DNA of 64,000 nucleotides, taken from NCBI GenBank assembly GCA_023690525.1, contig CM043022.1:27719806-27783805 (forward strand), read 5' to 3'. The stretch comes from Holotrichia oblita. Its lineage: Eukaryota > Arthropoda > Insecta > Coleoptera > Scarabaeidae. Both the position numbers and the translations under genes were made by a program. The notes beneath the pieces are model-generated. The model had not been told where the DNA came from and did no database searches. It worked only from the letters and a program-made list of their open reading frames with translations. The stretch's first letter is position 1; each line of letters begins with the position of its first letter. Shown here piece by piece: positions 46,182 to 58,430 of the stretch.

Positions 46182-46190
46182 TATATATAA
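46182..46190 (+). promoter_or_regulatory. Possible core promoter (TATA) in a GC-rich patch
   Basis: TATATATAA sits in an otherwise GC-rich 300 bp patch (about 46010-46320). It is followed by ATCTCTTGGGGCGCATAAGC and a pyrimidine-rich stretch. A retrotransposon LTR or a promoter is conceivable; no downstream gene was identified, so this is weak. Confidence 0.25.
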
Positions 46191-46537
46191 GGAGATCTCT
46201 TGGGGCGCATAAGCTTTTTAGATTTACTCTGGCCTTCATTTCGTGTGTGCGTTTCCTTTCATCTGTGGAGAGAGCAATAGAGGAGAACGACTCAGCATAA
46301 CGCAGCTACTTGCAGTGGCGTACGGTGGTAATATAGATGGAACACCCAAAATTTCAATTAAAGTCAAGAGTCTTAATTCACATAATTATACAATTCTCAC
46401 AAAATGGTACTCTAAAAAGCTGTAATATATATATAAATATTTATTTCCCCCAATGAGTTTAAAAATTGTAAGTAACAATTATAAACATTTAGATATTTTA
46501 ACATTGTTGACCATGGTTTTATCCTTGTAGTTGTGCC

Positions 46538-46565
46538 CTGATGAAGCACTGAACACAGTGCGAAA
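46538..46565 (+). other. CTGATGA-hairpin-GAAA motif (hammerhead-like core)
   Basis: CTGATGA, one extra A, then a perfect 6 bp hairpin (GCACTG, loop AACA, CAGTGC), then GAAA. This resembles the catalytic core of a hammerhead ribozyme, known from Penelope-like retroelements and retrozymes. I could not find convincing stems I and III around it, so a functional ribozyme is not shown. Confidence 0.3.
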
Positions 46566-46599
46566 TATTGGCTAAAAAAATAGAAAACTTAATTTAAAA

Positions 46600-47395
46600 T
46601 TTGGTTTTTATTAGCTGGATTCCCTTTGTTCCGGTATTGAACTCCAACGGCAAAGACTCCTTGTCTGTTAAATATTTAAAGATATGGAACATTGAAATTT
46701 GATTTAGGCCAGATTTTATCAAGGATCTATTATTTTTATTGTAGGTACGTGTGACAAACATTCCGTAACATTCCTATTGTTTAAATGATGATTATCTAAC
46801 TTTTTATGCGAAAATGTAAAGAAGATACCTACTAGATGTACCTTCAGATATTATTCTAGACATATCCTTATACATCATGAAGCCCAAGCCCATTTTTCAC
46901 GATTTGCAAATAACTGGATTGGTTTCAGAGAACCTGTTACATAGCCACTTAGATATTCAGATCTAACTACTCTGAATTTTTTGTTTGGGCACACTTGAAA
47001 GCTCTTGTTCACAATTTTGTATACACATTCACGGGCAACAGTTTGCAAAATTTGTGATAACGACAAGTTTATCAATTCTGTACCCACAATTTGTTTTCAC
47101 ATCTACTATAACTTAGCAAAGTAGGTAAAGGTCTTTCTTAACGCTCTGGATATCCGAGATATATCAAAATTTGTGGGTTATCATACGACTAAAAATAAGG
47201 AACAAAGTTTGATGTAAACATATGTCACTCACTCTTATAATGTGGTGGCTTCCCAAGTGCTGTAACAAATTCCACTGTAGAACACCAACTCACACTCAAC
47301 GATTAGTGCCATATAAAGCAAAAATAGCGTACGAAAAGGACACACTCGCTAGGTATTGGAGATGCGTGAATTTTGATTCATACGAGAAAAAGATG
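46600..47395. other. Intergenic, nothing recognised
   Basis: AT-rich; a 70-codon minus-strand frame at 46875-47087 has no family resemblance that I can see. Confidence 0.4.
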
Positions 47396-47399
47396 ATCT

Positions 47400-47955
47400 A
47401 TTCGAATTAATCGTGGTCATTACACCACAGCAACTGAAAAAATCCACGATATGATGTTGATCAATGGGAGAAATGAGGGTCACGTTTGTTCACAATTAAC
47501 CATAACCCTGATCGTATAAGGAGGAATGTCTAGCCTCATTTCACCGCAATCTGGAGAAACTTTGCACCATTCCATAACCGTTGATAGAACATGGAGCCAG
47601 CACAGCACATCGAACATTAAGCAGCAGCCAACAAGATCGTAGGTTTTTGGCATGCATGTAGAATAATTGGTATGGATTCACTCTAAAGCGAAAACCAATT
47701 AACGACAAATATTACAACAACTCAATGAACTCACTCTAGGTGAACGACCGTATTCAGCCGAGAAGGAAATGCTTCTCTATAAGCGCAATGCACTAGTGCA
47801 CATGAATTTCATCAACTGGGTTTCTGCCATATACTCCGAAGCATGGCCAGCCGTAAAGAAATTTGGCTCCAACAATGAAATCATTGTTTAAAGAAACGCC
47901 TATTCTGAGAATCTCGACAAATCCTATTATAATAATGACAATTTTTAATCATAAT
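47400..47955 (+). mobile_element. Mariner relic, heavily decayed
   Basis: Plus-strand traces in mariner order: ATEKIHDMMLINGRNEGHV, TVDRTWSQ (family DETW), NIKQQPT, then QILQQLNELTLGERPYSAEK, LLYKRNALVHMNF (family LHQDNAPVHT; Asp lost). KKFGSNNEII and SENLDKSYYNNDNF follow, matching the mariner C-terminus (GKRF.SNEEV...DKSYY). The central part around the third Asp is blurred, and neither terminus was found. Old and inactive. Confidence 0.6.
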
Positions 47956-47959
47956 TCAT

Positions 47960-50900
47960 GCTTTAGTATGCCATAAAAGCTTGCACTAATTAGAGACGAT
48001 AGCGATTGGCTAGGAGTTAGTATCCAGCCTGCACCTGTGCACCAATTGAATGGTGTTGACCTCCGTAATTTTTAAGCTGTATTACTAGTTTGGCTATCAG
48101 TGCAACTTTCGCAATGTAGTTTTATGTGTGTTAATTGTGTTCAATTGCTGAGGAGGTTGGAAAATCAAATTCAGAGAGGAAGCACGATGCTTCAGATACA
48201 GTACACCCTGCTGAGGAAGCAAGTGTACTAGCTACTACACCACCAGTCCGGATATTACTATTTGAAAGGTTTATAAAATTGAAGAAACGTTAATTAAAAT
48301 GCATTGACCTCAAAAGAGACTATGTTGAGAAATAAAACTTTTTTCTGGACGAAAAGGCTATTGCATTTTAAAAAATGTGTAGGCACATTGATCCAACCTC
48401 GTAGTTAGGCTTAATACTTATACATGGTATTCGGCTAATTATACAACTTTTCCTGTCTACCTTTAGACCTGATTTTTTGCAGAATTAGCTAGACCCAGTT
48501 TATATTCATTGATTATGATCGATTCCAAACTTCATTGAATTAACAAATTTTGCAACAATTGCTGCATCATCGAAGATGGCGATCACTTGTGTTCACTAGT
48601 TACTTTTATATCTGTTGTATATAAGGTATATATTGGCATGGGTGCCAAAACGTTTTTCTATGGCTGGTTTACAGAGATGTGTAAAGTTTGTCTGGTCTTC
48701 TTCTACAGTATTATGTTTTCTAATGCAGAATTGTTTAAATGGTAACAGTACAAACCCAAGATAGTGGGCTTATTTTTTTAGTTCATAATCCCTTGCACTG
48801 AATCTCATTGTATTTTGTTGTACCTACTTTATTTGTTATTGGCCCGCTACAATTGATTTTAGGAATGAACCATTCTCTTCATATTTGTGGAGATCGCAAT
48901 GCGGCAAATAAAGTCCTCACAAATTAATTTTGGCACAAATATCTTGTTGATGCAGTTTTCCCAAATACTTGTCATAAACTTTTTCTTACTTGCACAGTTT
49001 TCTTATCTCAAAAACGACACATGATAAAAATGAATTTTTCTGATTTCATCTTTTGAAATAACCTAAAAAACAAACCAGGACCACAACAAAAATTCTTTTT
49101 AGCTATCGAAATATGTAACACCAAAATGGTTTTGCAATAAAGTTGGGTGGTTAGAAATATAGTTCACGACAAAATTGGTAAAAGTACGAAATCCAAGATG
49201 ATTATTCTGTATTCTTTAATAGTGTTGTATTAACTAGGATAATTAAAATTTTGCAATCCTTGTTATTTAAGCAGGTAACTTACTTACTTAGGACTTATCT
49301 ACTTATAAAATGAAACGAAATAGTGTCATTTTTGAGGAAATTTCTCAATTCTAAAAGCGATAATCGTGGAGCCATTCGACGTTCGATCTTGTTGGAGAAA
49401 TTGTCGCATCAACTCTTCTATTATAGAGCTCCAATTCAAAACCCTTAAAGTATTTAATCGTGTCATCAATAATTCCCTTTATAGAACTATTCTTTATTAT
49501 TTATTAATAATGATGGTTGAAGAAAAGAACTTTAATATTATAAAATGATGCTTCGTTGTTGTCCTTTACTGTAATTATAAACTCTAAAGTATTTCGAAGA
49601 ATAAATCACATGTTAGAAGGTCCATACTTTCCGACTCGAAATTAGACAGATTACACTATCAATATTCTTAGCCGAATGGACGTTTCGACAGTAGACGGTA
49701 AAATTATTGTTATCTTTCTTAAGCAATACTTTGAAAGTTATATAACTGCGCGCCACTGGCAGCTACTTATCCTCCAGTATAGCCAACCTATAGACATATA
49801 TACATACGTACACTATTACCGACGGGTTCGGTTGTGAAGCGTACACTTTACTTCTCTCCACCATCGCCGTGCATTAGAAATAATTGAACATGTGTAGGTT
49901 GCGGAAATTTTACCCCAGTGGGTTTGCTTAATATACGCTGGGTCTTGTTTGAAAAGGTTCTAATTTCATCTGATGAACCTAATTCTCTCGGCTAATTGAG
50001 TTGTAATAAAGGCAAATATCTTCCAGCAATGTACGATTATTGCTGTGGGAGAACAAGACAACGCGTAACGTTTATTTACTGTATTCCTTAGTAGAAGATT
50101 TTAACGTGGCAGTTGTTATGATAAAGGTTAAGGCGTAATAACTTTTAACAGCTCCCAAGTTCATTGTCATAAATAGTATATATGATAAGTATCAGTAAAC
50201 AAAAAAATATACCACTAACAGGAAAATTAACATTAATATCCTTTCAAACTCGTACTATGACATTCCTTCAATGTAAATTGTTGCGACTGTCCTAATAGGC
50301 TATTTATAAAAAACCTGCTTATGATAAGAAGGACTAACATTTTAATTATCTTTATTACCATCTACACCGATATGAATCTATTAATATTAATGATGCTCTT
50401 AGCAGGATCTGTGAAAATTTTCTGTAATCCAACTGTAATTAATTCTACATAATGGACTCAGGTGCAATCTAGTCTAGATAAAACTGAATTAGCAATCTCT
50501 ACACTACATACACTTCATCGCTTTTCGGGTACAATTTATCTCTTTTGATCTTCTAACGAACTCTTCTGCACTAATTCTCGATTTTCGAATTACGCTTCCA
50601 GGCCAATTTCGCAGGCTGCTCCGTAAATACCTAAACAAGTTACCTTTTCCGAGCTCAGAAGAAACGACGTTTCCTGATTTTAAAGCGGACGGTTTTTTCG
50701 ATTTCTCCCTGTAGTCGGGTAGGGCGCAACTTCGTTCGCATTGCACGATGCGTTCCGTCCGAGTAAAAATTCACGAATTTCAAAGTTTATTTACGCGGCG
50801 AACCCGTTACGTTTATAAAATTAACCTCGAGCTTTTGCCAAGTATGGCGTCGGCAAAATTGAATTAGGATTCACGGTCTTCTTTGTCGCTCTTGCGTGCT

Positions 50901-51425
50901 TCAATCGAACATGGGAAAACTATTTTGCGGAACCATGTCTATTTCAAACAGGAATATGTAATGCGAATATTGTAATGAATGTGACAATGGATCGAACTAT
51001 GATATGAATAATATTGTGACGATTCTATCCGGTTCACGAACTTAAGTTAACTTAATTTATGCGAATAAAGTAGATGCACGGAGTATTGCTTATTTATCTA
51101 GTATCGCCTACTATGACTCTGCCCATACAACGCTCCTTTTTTGCTTGGCAAGTTAGCAAACTACTTAATTAGTTTAAAAAAAACTAAACTTGAAGAAAAG
51201 CCATGTTTTTACGTTTTTAGATTGTTCCACATATTGTAGTTATTTTCTCCTCTTTGCAGATGCTATAGCGATAGCAACGGAATTGTATTAAAATGAAGGA
51301 AAGCTGTACTGGCAGAGAAATTAAGAAGATGGGCATTTTGACGGCTTCAAACGCTAGACATACATACATACCTGTGAACTTACTGGTAGTGCGAAAATCT
51401 ATACTTTCGACAAAAGTTGAAAAAG
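47960..51425. other. Long intergenic region, no gene recognised
   Basis: AT-rich except about 50490-50900, which is GC-richer and has an 80-codon minus-strand frame without family resemblance. No repeats with clear ends. Confidence 0.45.
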
Positions 51426-51429
51426 AACT

Positions 51430-53640
51430 GGTAGAATAGTTTTAATCACAAAAAAAACCTTCTATCAGCTTACAGTTAAATATTAAAAAAATTGCTTCTC
51501 AATTAGCAATTCGGAGACAAAAACATTAGTAACCACAAAATGAATGAGACTGGTTTTTATAAGACATCCTACTTTATTCTGGAAGAAACGTCAGCCGTGT
51601 CCTTAGCTAGAATTACTCAAGTTTTGTTTAATTCTAAAACTAAAATTAGAACATGTAAAATATCAATCTGCTCGAGTGTTCAATCTACAGTATAAAAATA
51701 TAAACGATGTTTAAAGAATAAAAGAAAAATACACGAATGATCTTCTGTGGAACAAGTTCGTCTAGTTACGTTGGATGGTTCACTTTCAACACAGCGAAAT
51801 GGAGTGTTATAGAACTATCGAACTTAAATGCCAAAACAGCAGAGGTATTTCTATGGGTGTTCCACAGAACTCAGTTCTTGGGCCACCCTTTGGAATGTTC
51901 TATATGACAACATGTTAAGAGTGGAACTCCTGGAAGACTGTAAAACTATCGCGTATACCGACAACTTAGCTTTACTCGCGGAGTCGGATACGAAAGAAGC
52001 CTTGTGTTTCGCCACGGATATCTCTCTGATAGCCATCCAGAGGTGGATGAAGAACAACTATCTAAATCTGACTCCATAGAAGACAGAAGCCGTTATCCTA
52101 AAAGGACCTAGAGACAATCAGAGGATCAGCTTCATGATCGGCGACGCTGCAGTTGTTCCCCAGAAGTACGTAAAATATCTGAGTATCTGGTTTGACGACA
52201 AACTAAGTTTCATATCAGGAGAACAGCCAAGAAGGCTGAAAAGAGTGTTAGCGCACTGTCCAGGATAATGCCAAAAATTGGGGGTCCATCATCAGAAAAG
52301 AGAATGGCATTAGCAGGCGTATTGCAATCCGTTATACTGTATGGCGCTCCAATTTGGAGAGTGGTGCTACAGCACAAAAGATATAAGACCATGCTGGAGT
52401 TAGTGCAAAGAAAGGCCCTTTTAAGAACTGCATCGACCAAGGCACTCCAGGTTATGGCCGGCGCAGTGCTATTGTATCTGATAGTTGAAAAAAGGTCGAG
52501 AACAGACAGAGCGGAAATGGAACGTCTGGAGGAGAAAAAAAGGCGAGCCAGGGAAATATCCATCGGCAAGTGGCAAGATAGATGGCATAACACAAGAGAT
52601 GCAGCACAATGGAAAAAGGGGCTTATCCCAAACGTCAGTAGCTGGGTGAATTGCGCGCACAAAAAAATAGAATATTTTCTGATACAGTTCCTAACCGACC
52701 ACGGGTCCTTTAGGGTTTATACTTTACGGATAGGCAAAACAACGGACGAAAGATGTATGTACTGTAGTGAAATAGACACTCCTGCGCATACAATACAGAT
52801 CGGAGAGGATACGCCAGCAATTCTACTTGGCGCACGGGACCGCTTTGAACGCACAAAACGTAATAACTCAGATGCTGGAGAGCGAGAAGAATAATTTGAT
52901 AAAGACCATCTTAAGAAAAAAAGAAGAAGAGGAACGCCAATTACGACAACTGCCATAATTGCAAAAGACCAAATCGACAATAGGGAGAGACCAGAAAGAA
53001 CGAGCGGTATCCTGAAGTTATGTCTACGGACCAGTACCAGGATACTGTAGTGGCGATCGAGTGGTTTTAGCGACTCTCGACTCCCACACAACTTCCTAGG
53101 AAAAGAGGAATAAGTACCAGGAGCCTATAAAAGGTTTCCACTCGACAAAAAAAAAAGTTACGTTGGTTGGTAGCATGTTAGTTTATGGGATTGCTCTTCC
53201 CCCAATGCTTGTCTTCCCCAGAAAAGAAATCAAGTAAAATTTTTCAGAAAGCTTCTGTGGGTATCGTAAATCTGGATGAATTCAAATAGATCTTCTTACA
53301 AAATGAATACCACAATAAATCGAGCAAGGAAGATCCCACGGTTTTGATCCTGGATGACCACTCGTCACATACCCCAAATGTTGACATCATAAATTTATTA
53401 AGAGAAAACTGGATTTCTATAGTTTGCCTTGGGAGAGATCTTGGACATTCCCTCCCCTCTTAAACGCTAACATTAGTTGAAACTTTAATCCAACATCAGA
53501 CATTCACACCTCCAGGACACAGTACATGCGCCAAAAGTTGTCTCGCTACAGGATATCAAACCTATGCCTGCTTTTGAAAAGTCTGCTATTTTAGATAACA
53601 GAAAAATAGTATCAGGAGCTTTGCTCTCTGGTTCACCAAG
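51430..53640 (+). mobile_element. Pogo/Tigger-like relic split by an R1-like LINE (51430-51779 and 53156-53640)
   Basis: Left part, plus strand: IASQLAIRRQK, then FYKTSYFILEETSAVSLARI (family: F.KR.P.LSLR.PEATSLARA) and VEQVRLVT. Right part: VTLVGSMLVYGIALPPMLVF (family: GN.iPPM.vFPR), QNEYHNKSSKEDPTVLILDD with HSSHTPNVDIINLLRENWIS (second Asp in LILDDHSSH). The frame VT-L is shared by the two sides across the target duplication. The third Asp region is not readable. A different, older copy from the pogo element at 9735-12030. Confidence 0.6.
51780..53155 (+). mobile_element. R1-like LINE, 5'-truncated, poly(A) end, 16 bp target duplication
   Basis: Starts within the RT: GVPQNSVLGPPFG, CKTIAYTDNLALLAESD (family YADDLALL; both catalytic Asp positions altered or shifted), IQRWMKNNYLNLTP, KYVKYLSIWFDDKLS. 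From 52268 a 208-codon frame covers MPKIGGPSSEKRMALAGVLQ, SVILYGAPIWR, MAGAVLLYLIVEKR and the R1-type end FLTDHGSFRVYTLRIGK with CMYCSEIDTPAHT (CCHC-like). QMLESEKNNLIKTILRKKEE follows. A run of A at 53146-53156 ends it. AGTTACGTTGG[A/T]TGGT flanks at 51764-51779 and 53156-53171. No RNase H, as expected for R1. Confidence 0.85.
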
Positions 53641-53644
53641 GTTC

Positions 53645-54918
53645 TATTAGAGTCTCGTCTAACCAAAGACTTTATTTCGCCAAGTCATTTTTTTTAGTTT
53701 ATTTCTTTTATTTCAATGACCGTAATTGCTTGCATTAAAAGTTTCTATAAATAACCGCACTGCGTTGTTATAATAAGAGTGTGACAAATTTGTACTTCTT
53801 GCTACTTCTCTTTCAGCTTAAACTCTCCCAACGTAAGTACCAGTCATGTTTAATGCTGCGAGGCAGCACCATTTTCAGATTATATCATATTAGATTCACA
53901 TCAATTCTAAATCCGATTACATTGTATTACATTACATTCATTTTGTCAGATTCCGAGATACAGTGAAAATGTTAGTCATATTAAATCAGATTTAATCCTC
54001 TTATTATTATCATCCTATTAGATACTATTGTTTCGGAAAGATTCGTTTTATTTTAAAACCGTGAACTGTTTAATTCGCACTCAATTAATCCAAATCTTTC
54101 ACTTCCTATTACTATCTGTCTACTGCCAGATATATTGAAGCTTTTGAATGAGTGAGTCACATAGATTACACTGATTCGACAAATTAATAAATATTTTTGA
54201 ACAAAGCAATATAAATCGCTGAAAGCGATTTATTTGTAACGATGTGTTTGTAGCTAGTTGATAAAATTCAAATGAATATAAAGGGGATAGCTGTCAAGTG
54301 CAAAATTGAAATCAAGATAAAATCTGCTGAAGCCGAACTATCAATCAATCAAAGCAAAAAATGGCGTATAATTATTTATCGGGCAATAAAACTGTGAAGA
54401 GAGCAGATAGTTCCCTATGGGTACATTTAGTACCACAGTTCATGATGATATTCTGCTAAATTTACAAATAATCAATAATGGTGCTGTAAACGTTTTAATA
54501 TTATATTTTGTAACATTTTTCCATTGTTAGGAAATACTGGTGTATCGTTTAATTTCTAGCAACAATAACATTATAACAACATTTTATGAGAGCTTTTCGT
54601 GCTTTAAAGCGTTGTATTGACTTTAAATTTTTCGGATTATTTCAGTCATAGAGATAGCCAATGACCTCTCCCGTAGGAAAAGTTGCATTATGATGTAGTC
54701 TGTGATCAGTAGCCAAGTAAGTATTGATCGTCTGTACATTATAGAGAATACAATGAGATCAAGGTCTTGTACACGAAGACGCTTTCCCAAACTGACGAGT
54801 GGTATACAAATGGAGAATTTTTGTTCATGCATGATTTTGTATCCTATTAACAAGACAAAAAGGACCAAAAAACCTGGAAAACAAATAACTTAAGGTTCTA
54901 ACGTGACCTTGAAATTTC
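53645..54918. other. Intergenic, nothing recognised
   Basis: AT-rich spacer between the pogo relic and the Harbinger element. Confidence 0.45.
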
Positions 54919-55227
54919 TTAAGACGTGTGTCCACTACCAAGTTTTCTTGCGGAAGTTGCTTCCAGAAGTGACTTCCAGAAGTTTTTGTCGTATAAACAC
55001 GTATTAGAAGTAGACTTCCAGAAGTCGCGGCTTGTAGAACTTACTTGCAGCAATTATACGGAAACACGTGTTTGTTGCTTGCTCGAAGTAACTTCAGCGA
55101 CTTGCTGTGAACTGCAAGTGTTTTCAAGACTTGCAGAAGAAGTCGAGTAAACAGTTTGTTCTATATTCTCTCCTGTTTTCAGTTTTGTTTTCTGTTTTTT
55201 TTTGAGTTCTTTTCCAAATTTATAGCA

Positions 55228-55398
55228 ATGGACAGAAATAAATGCGATTGGAGTAGTGAAAAAACACATTTGGTAATTGAAAAACAAGAAAGTTATTCTG
55301 AATTATGGGACACGTCCTCAAAAGACTATAAGAATAAAATTAAAAAACAAAATGCTTTAAAGGCAATAGCGAATGATATAGACCCGCCCGAAAAATAG
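55228..55398 (+). CDS. Harbinger accessory DNA-binding protein, MADF/Myb-like, truncated
   Basis: ATG at 55228 opens 56 codons: MDRNKCDWSSEKTHLVIEKQ, then SYSELWDTSSKDYKNKIKKQ and NALKAIANDI, ending at TAG 55398. The pattern W...(18-20)...LWD..S.DYKN...K..ALK.IA is that of the MADF/Myb-SANT domain encoded beside Harbinger nucleases, where it helps bring the nuclease to the element ends. The usual C-terminal half (basic, oligomerising) is missing, so this is a stub. AATAAA follows at about 55496. The upstream acceptor-like TTTATAG|CAATG may mark a 5' untranslated intron. Confidence 0.7.
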   Translation: MDRNKCDWSSEKTHLVIEKQESYSELWDTSSKDYKNKIKKQNALKAIANDIDPPEK

Positions 55399-56560
55399 GT
55401 CAGATGTCATAGACGGTGCATATTGAGAATTGCGACTTAACAGGCATTTATGCAGAGCGCAAATGGCTTTAACAATTTTTCTTGTTTTTTTATTAATAAA
55501 ATGATTTAGAACATATTTTTCTTGTTTTTTTTTTTCTTACCTGTTGCCAAAAATCAAAGAGTAACTAAAAGCCCCAGGTAGCACACAACGTTGGTGTAAC
55601 GTTGGCTGATTGTCCGAGTTACATTGGGCACGCGTTGGGCAACAATGTTGGCAGTATGTGAAAGTGTGAACATTTTACAACGTTGGTTTTATATCTTTAG
55701 GCGACATTGGTGTAGGATATTTCAATACCTACCCATTCTGTTGGTGAAACGTCGGCACCTTTGTCTTATCGAAAGGATACATAGGAGTAACTACGGGAAG
55801 TGATATTGGGTATTAATCTTGTATGTGATATCTAATAAAACATACAAGATGCAAAACATATATGATGGTACATAGGTACACTGATCCGATGTTAATTAGT
55901 TTGCTGAATAAATTACAGCGATATTATACCAACTCAATTCGAGTTAATTATCTGTATATAATATATTTTCATATGAAATAAACGTGATTTAAGATATAAA
56001 CTACCAAATTACAATAATTAGATCATAGATAATTTAATAGAAAACTTCTGTTTGAATTTTAATATCTATGTATGCAAGATGTTGATAATAGTTAAGAACA
56101 TATACAAGTCATAATTTGAAAACTGTTATAAAATCAACGCTTAATGAAATACTCAGCGTTCAAGACAAACATGCTCATAATTGTGTAACATAGTATATCT
56201 CGATATGATCTGCCTGTAATCAGGACATTATCGTAGATGTTTTATTTCATGTGACAATATATAAGGAAAACTTACTACAAATTTTATGTTTTTTTATGTT
56301 TATGTTGTTAACAATAGTTAACATCGAATCATATATCCATATAACACCATACATGATCTGCACATACAATAAATAAAGAAAGTAATTACGATATTTTATT
56401 TATTAGTGAAACTAGAATTCTAAGATGTGATATATCTTATTACAGAACAAAATTTATTATCTCTTTACATGTTATGGTATATAATAACTGAAATATCTTA
56501 TTGAACTAAAAATATTAAAACATTATAAAACACTGACCTAATCGCGGAGATGTTCACAGC

Positions 56561-57950
56561 TCAGCTGATTCCTAATTTTTTATCAGCAGCAGTAGTCAAA
56601 GATGTACGATCAACAATAGCCTTTTCCAAATTACGCTCAGCTTTACCTTCATCTCGAACTGTGAACAAATAAAAAAATATTAACATATGTATGTATCTAT
56701 CTTTAGTTTACGTAAAGTATTAGAAGTATACACCATGTCCAAAGTTATGGTAACTGTTTACCATTGCAAACTTATTATTAAAGCTAAAGTTGGTTAAATT
56801 AACAATGGCGAAGTATATCTAATTTTTTCTACAAATCAGATATACTTGCAGCATATTACATTTTACGAGAAGAGTAAATAAATGGCACTCGCACAGCAAT
56901 AATTATTAAGGATGAATCAATAATCACAAAGAATGATTCATTTGGCAAGTACATAACTAGGAAAACCTGTATGTGATTATTTATTCTACAATATTTGATC
57001 ATTGCCCACTTGCACATTTGCACAATTATCACTTTTTACTTGCTTATTTTTAATTTCACAGTAGTAAAACTATTGGTTTCTTTAAAAATATACAGTATTC
57101 CATTAAAAAAGACAATGTGAACGCTTTTTTTCTGTTTTTCTATCAGTCAGAGTAAAAAGTATTACTAACTTGTTAAGTAAAATCAACTTCATTTGTGAAC
57201 ATTTTACTTTGGACACTTTGTATATTTCATTCCATTACAGATCTTGAAATTAAGTTGTGGGGGTTTGCTATTTATATATATGGCTATTTACAGTGTGATT
57301 ACGTACCACTTTTTGGAAATTTTCAGATTTTTGATTTAAGAATTTTGACTACGGTTATTCTTTAACTTTCGCCTCATAACTAGCCCTTTTCATTTAAATA
57401 TCGCAGACAAATTTTGAGACAGCATCTAAATATTATGTTTAATATAAAATTTTAATTAAATAGAAAATAACGTACAAAAATTAAATCTTACCTATAATCG
57501 CTTGGAAGATGTTTGTTTTATCAAAGGCTTGCTTCGATAATTTTTATCTGGAATTTTATAGCTTTTAAGTCTCTCAATATATCTTTAGTCTTCAATACAA
57601 CCAGCACGATTATTCAACTCAGCTAACACGAGTATACCTGTAAATACCAATGAATTAAATACTGTAAAAAAAACAAACTTTGCGTAACTATAGAAAATTT
57701 ATTATTAAAGCTCTAATAAGTTTGTGAAAAATTAAAAAAGGCAATTATAGCTTACGATCAGTTGTCACAAATGATTATGATATCATACGCAACTCTGGCC
57801 TAACATCGGAAATAGAAGATGAAGCATCTGTAAATATATTTTGTAAGAAAGAAACCATGGCAATTATCAACTTACAATCAAGTAAGGATGGCTGGCATTT
57901 AATACAAATAAGTGTTCCGTTATCGGAATCTGACGTATCTTTCAGGTTAC
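56561..57950 (-). pseudogene. Decayed multi-exon gene inside the unidentified element
   Basis: Minus-strand exons with good splice borders: A about 57950-57876, B 57827-57756, C 57637-57492, D 56658-56561. Phases agree for A-B and B-C. A/B reads SDSDNGTLICIKCQPSLLD then YASSSISDVRPELRMIS. C reads LVLAELNNRAGCIED, later (frame changed) LSKQAFDKTNIFQAI. D reads VRDEGKAERNLEKAIVDRTS and ends KKLGIS-stop. The C/D part (KxxF.KT.I..AI..vRDEGKA...lEKAI) is reminiscent of the C-terminus of DUF4806 proteins, but this is from memory and uncertain. Stops in B and C show it is inactive. Confidence 0.4.
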
Positions 57951-58375
57951 TGGTATATCCAATGCTTTCTTAGTCACCAGGTTGTGGTAAAACTTTCAAT
58001 CACGGCATATATGAAAAATACATTATCAGTACATATTACCTATGTCTATGTAAAGTACTTACCCGTCCATTGTTCTTATAACATCTTTCACAATAGGGGC
58101 TATTTTAAATATTGTACAATGTAGACGGTAACTCTTAACTCTCTCTCATGACTAACAGCTGGGCTAATAAAACCACAATAAAACGAATAAAATCGAATCA
58201 ACAACACAAGCTTGCATACACCTACACTCATTTATTTCGATCAAAATGTCGATTGCGGATCGATGCGCAAATTACATTTGAAATTAGCTCACAATGTATG
58301 GGTAATATGACCAATAATAATATTTTGTAAGTTCATGATTTTTGAGATAAAAATGAATAAAAACAAATGATTTAA

Positions 58376-58430
58376 GATTTGAACATCGTGATGTTACGTA
58401 AGAACTCTAACCATTAAGCCACGGGATCAG
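58376..58430 (-). repeat. tRNA-like / SINE head
   Basis: The minus strand contains TGGCTTAATGGTTAGAG, a good RNA polymerase III A box (TRGCNNARYNGG), followed about 26 bases later by GTTCAAATC, a B-box-like word (GTTCRANTC). The rest does not fold as a complete tRNA and there is no anticodon arm, so a tRNA-derived SINE or tRNA pseudogene is more likely than a tRNA gene. Confidence 0.35.

Noticed and set aside
46010..46320. LTR of a retrovirus-like element
   Set aside because: A TATA box and GC-rich patch are present, but no matching second LTR, primer-binding site or gag/pol frame was found.
52210..53091. Antisense open frames of 63-150 codons across the R1-like LINE
   Set aside because: They are opposite the clear R1-type coding frame and show no independent homology.
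58376..58430. A functional tRNA gene
   Set aside because: Only A and B boxes are convincing; no anticodon stem or acceptor stem can be paired.
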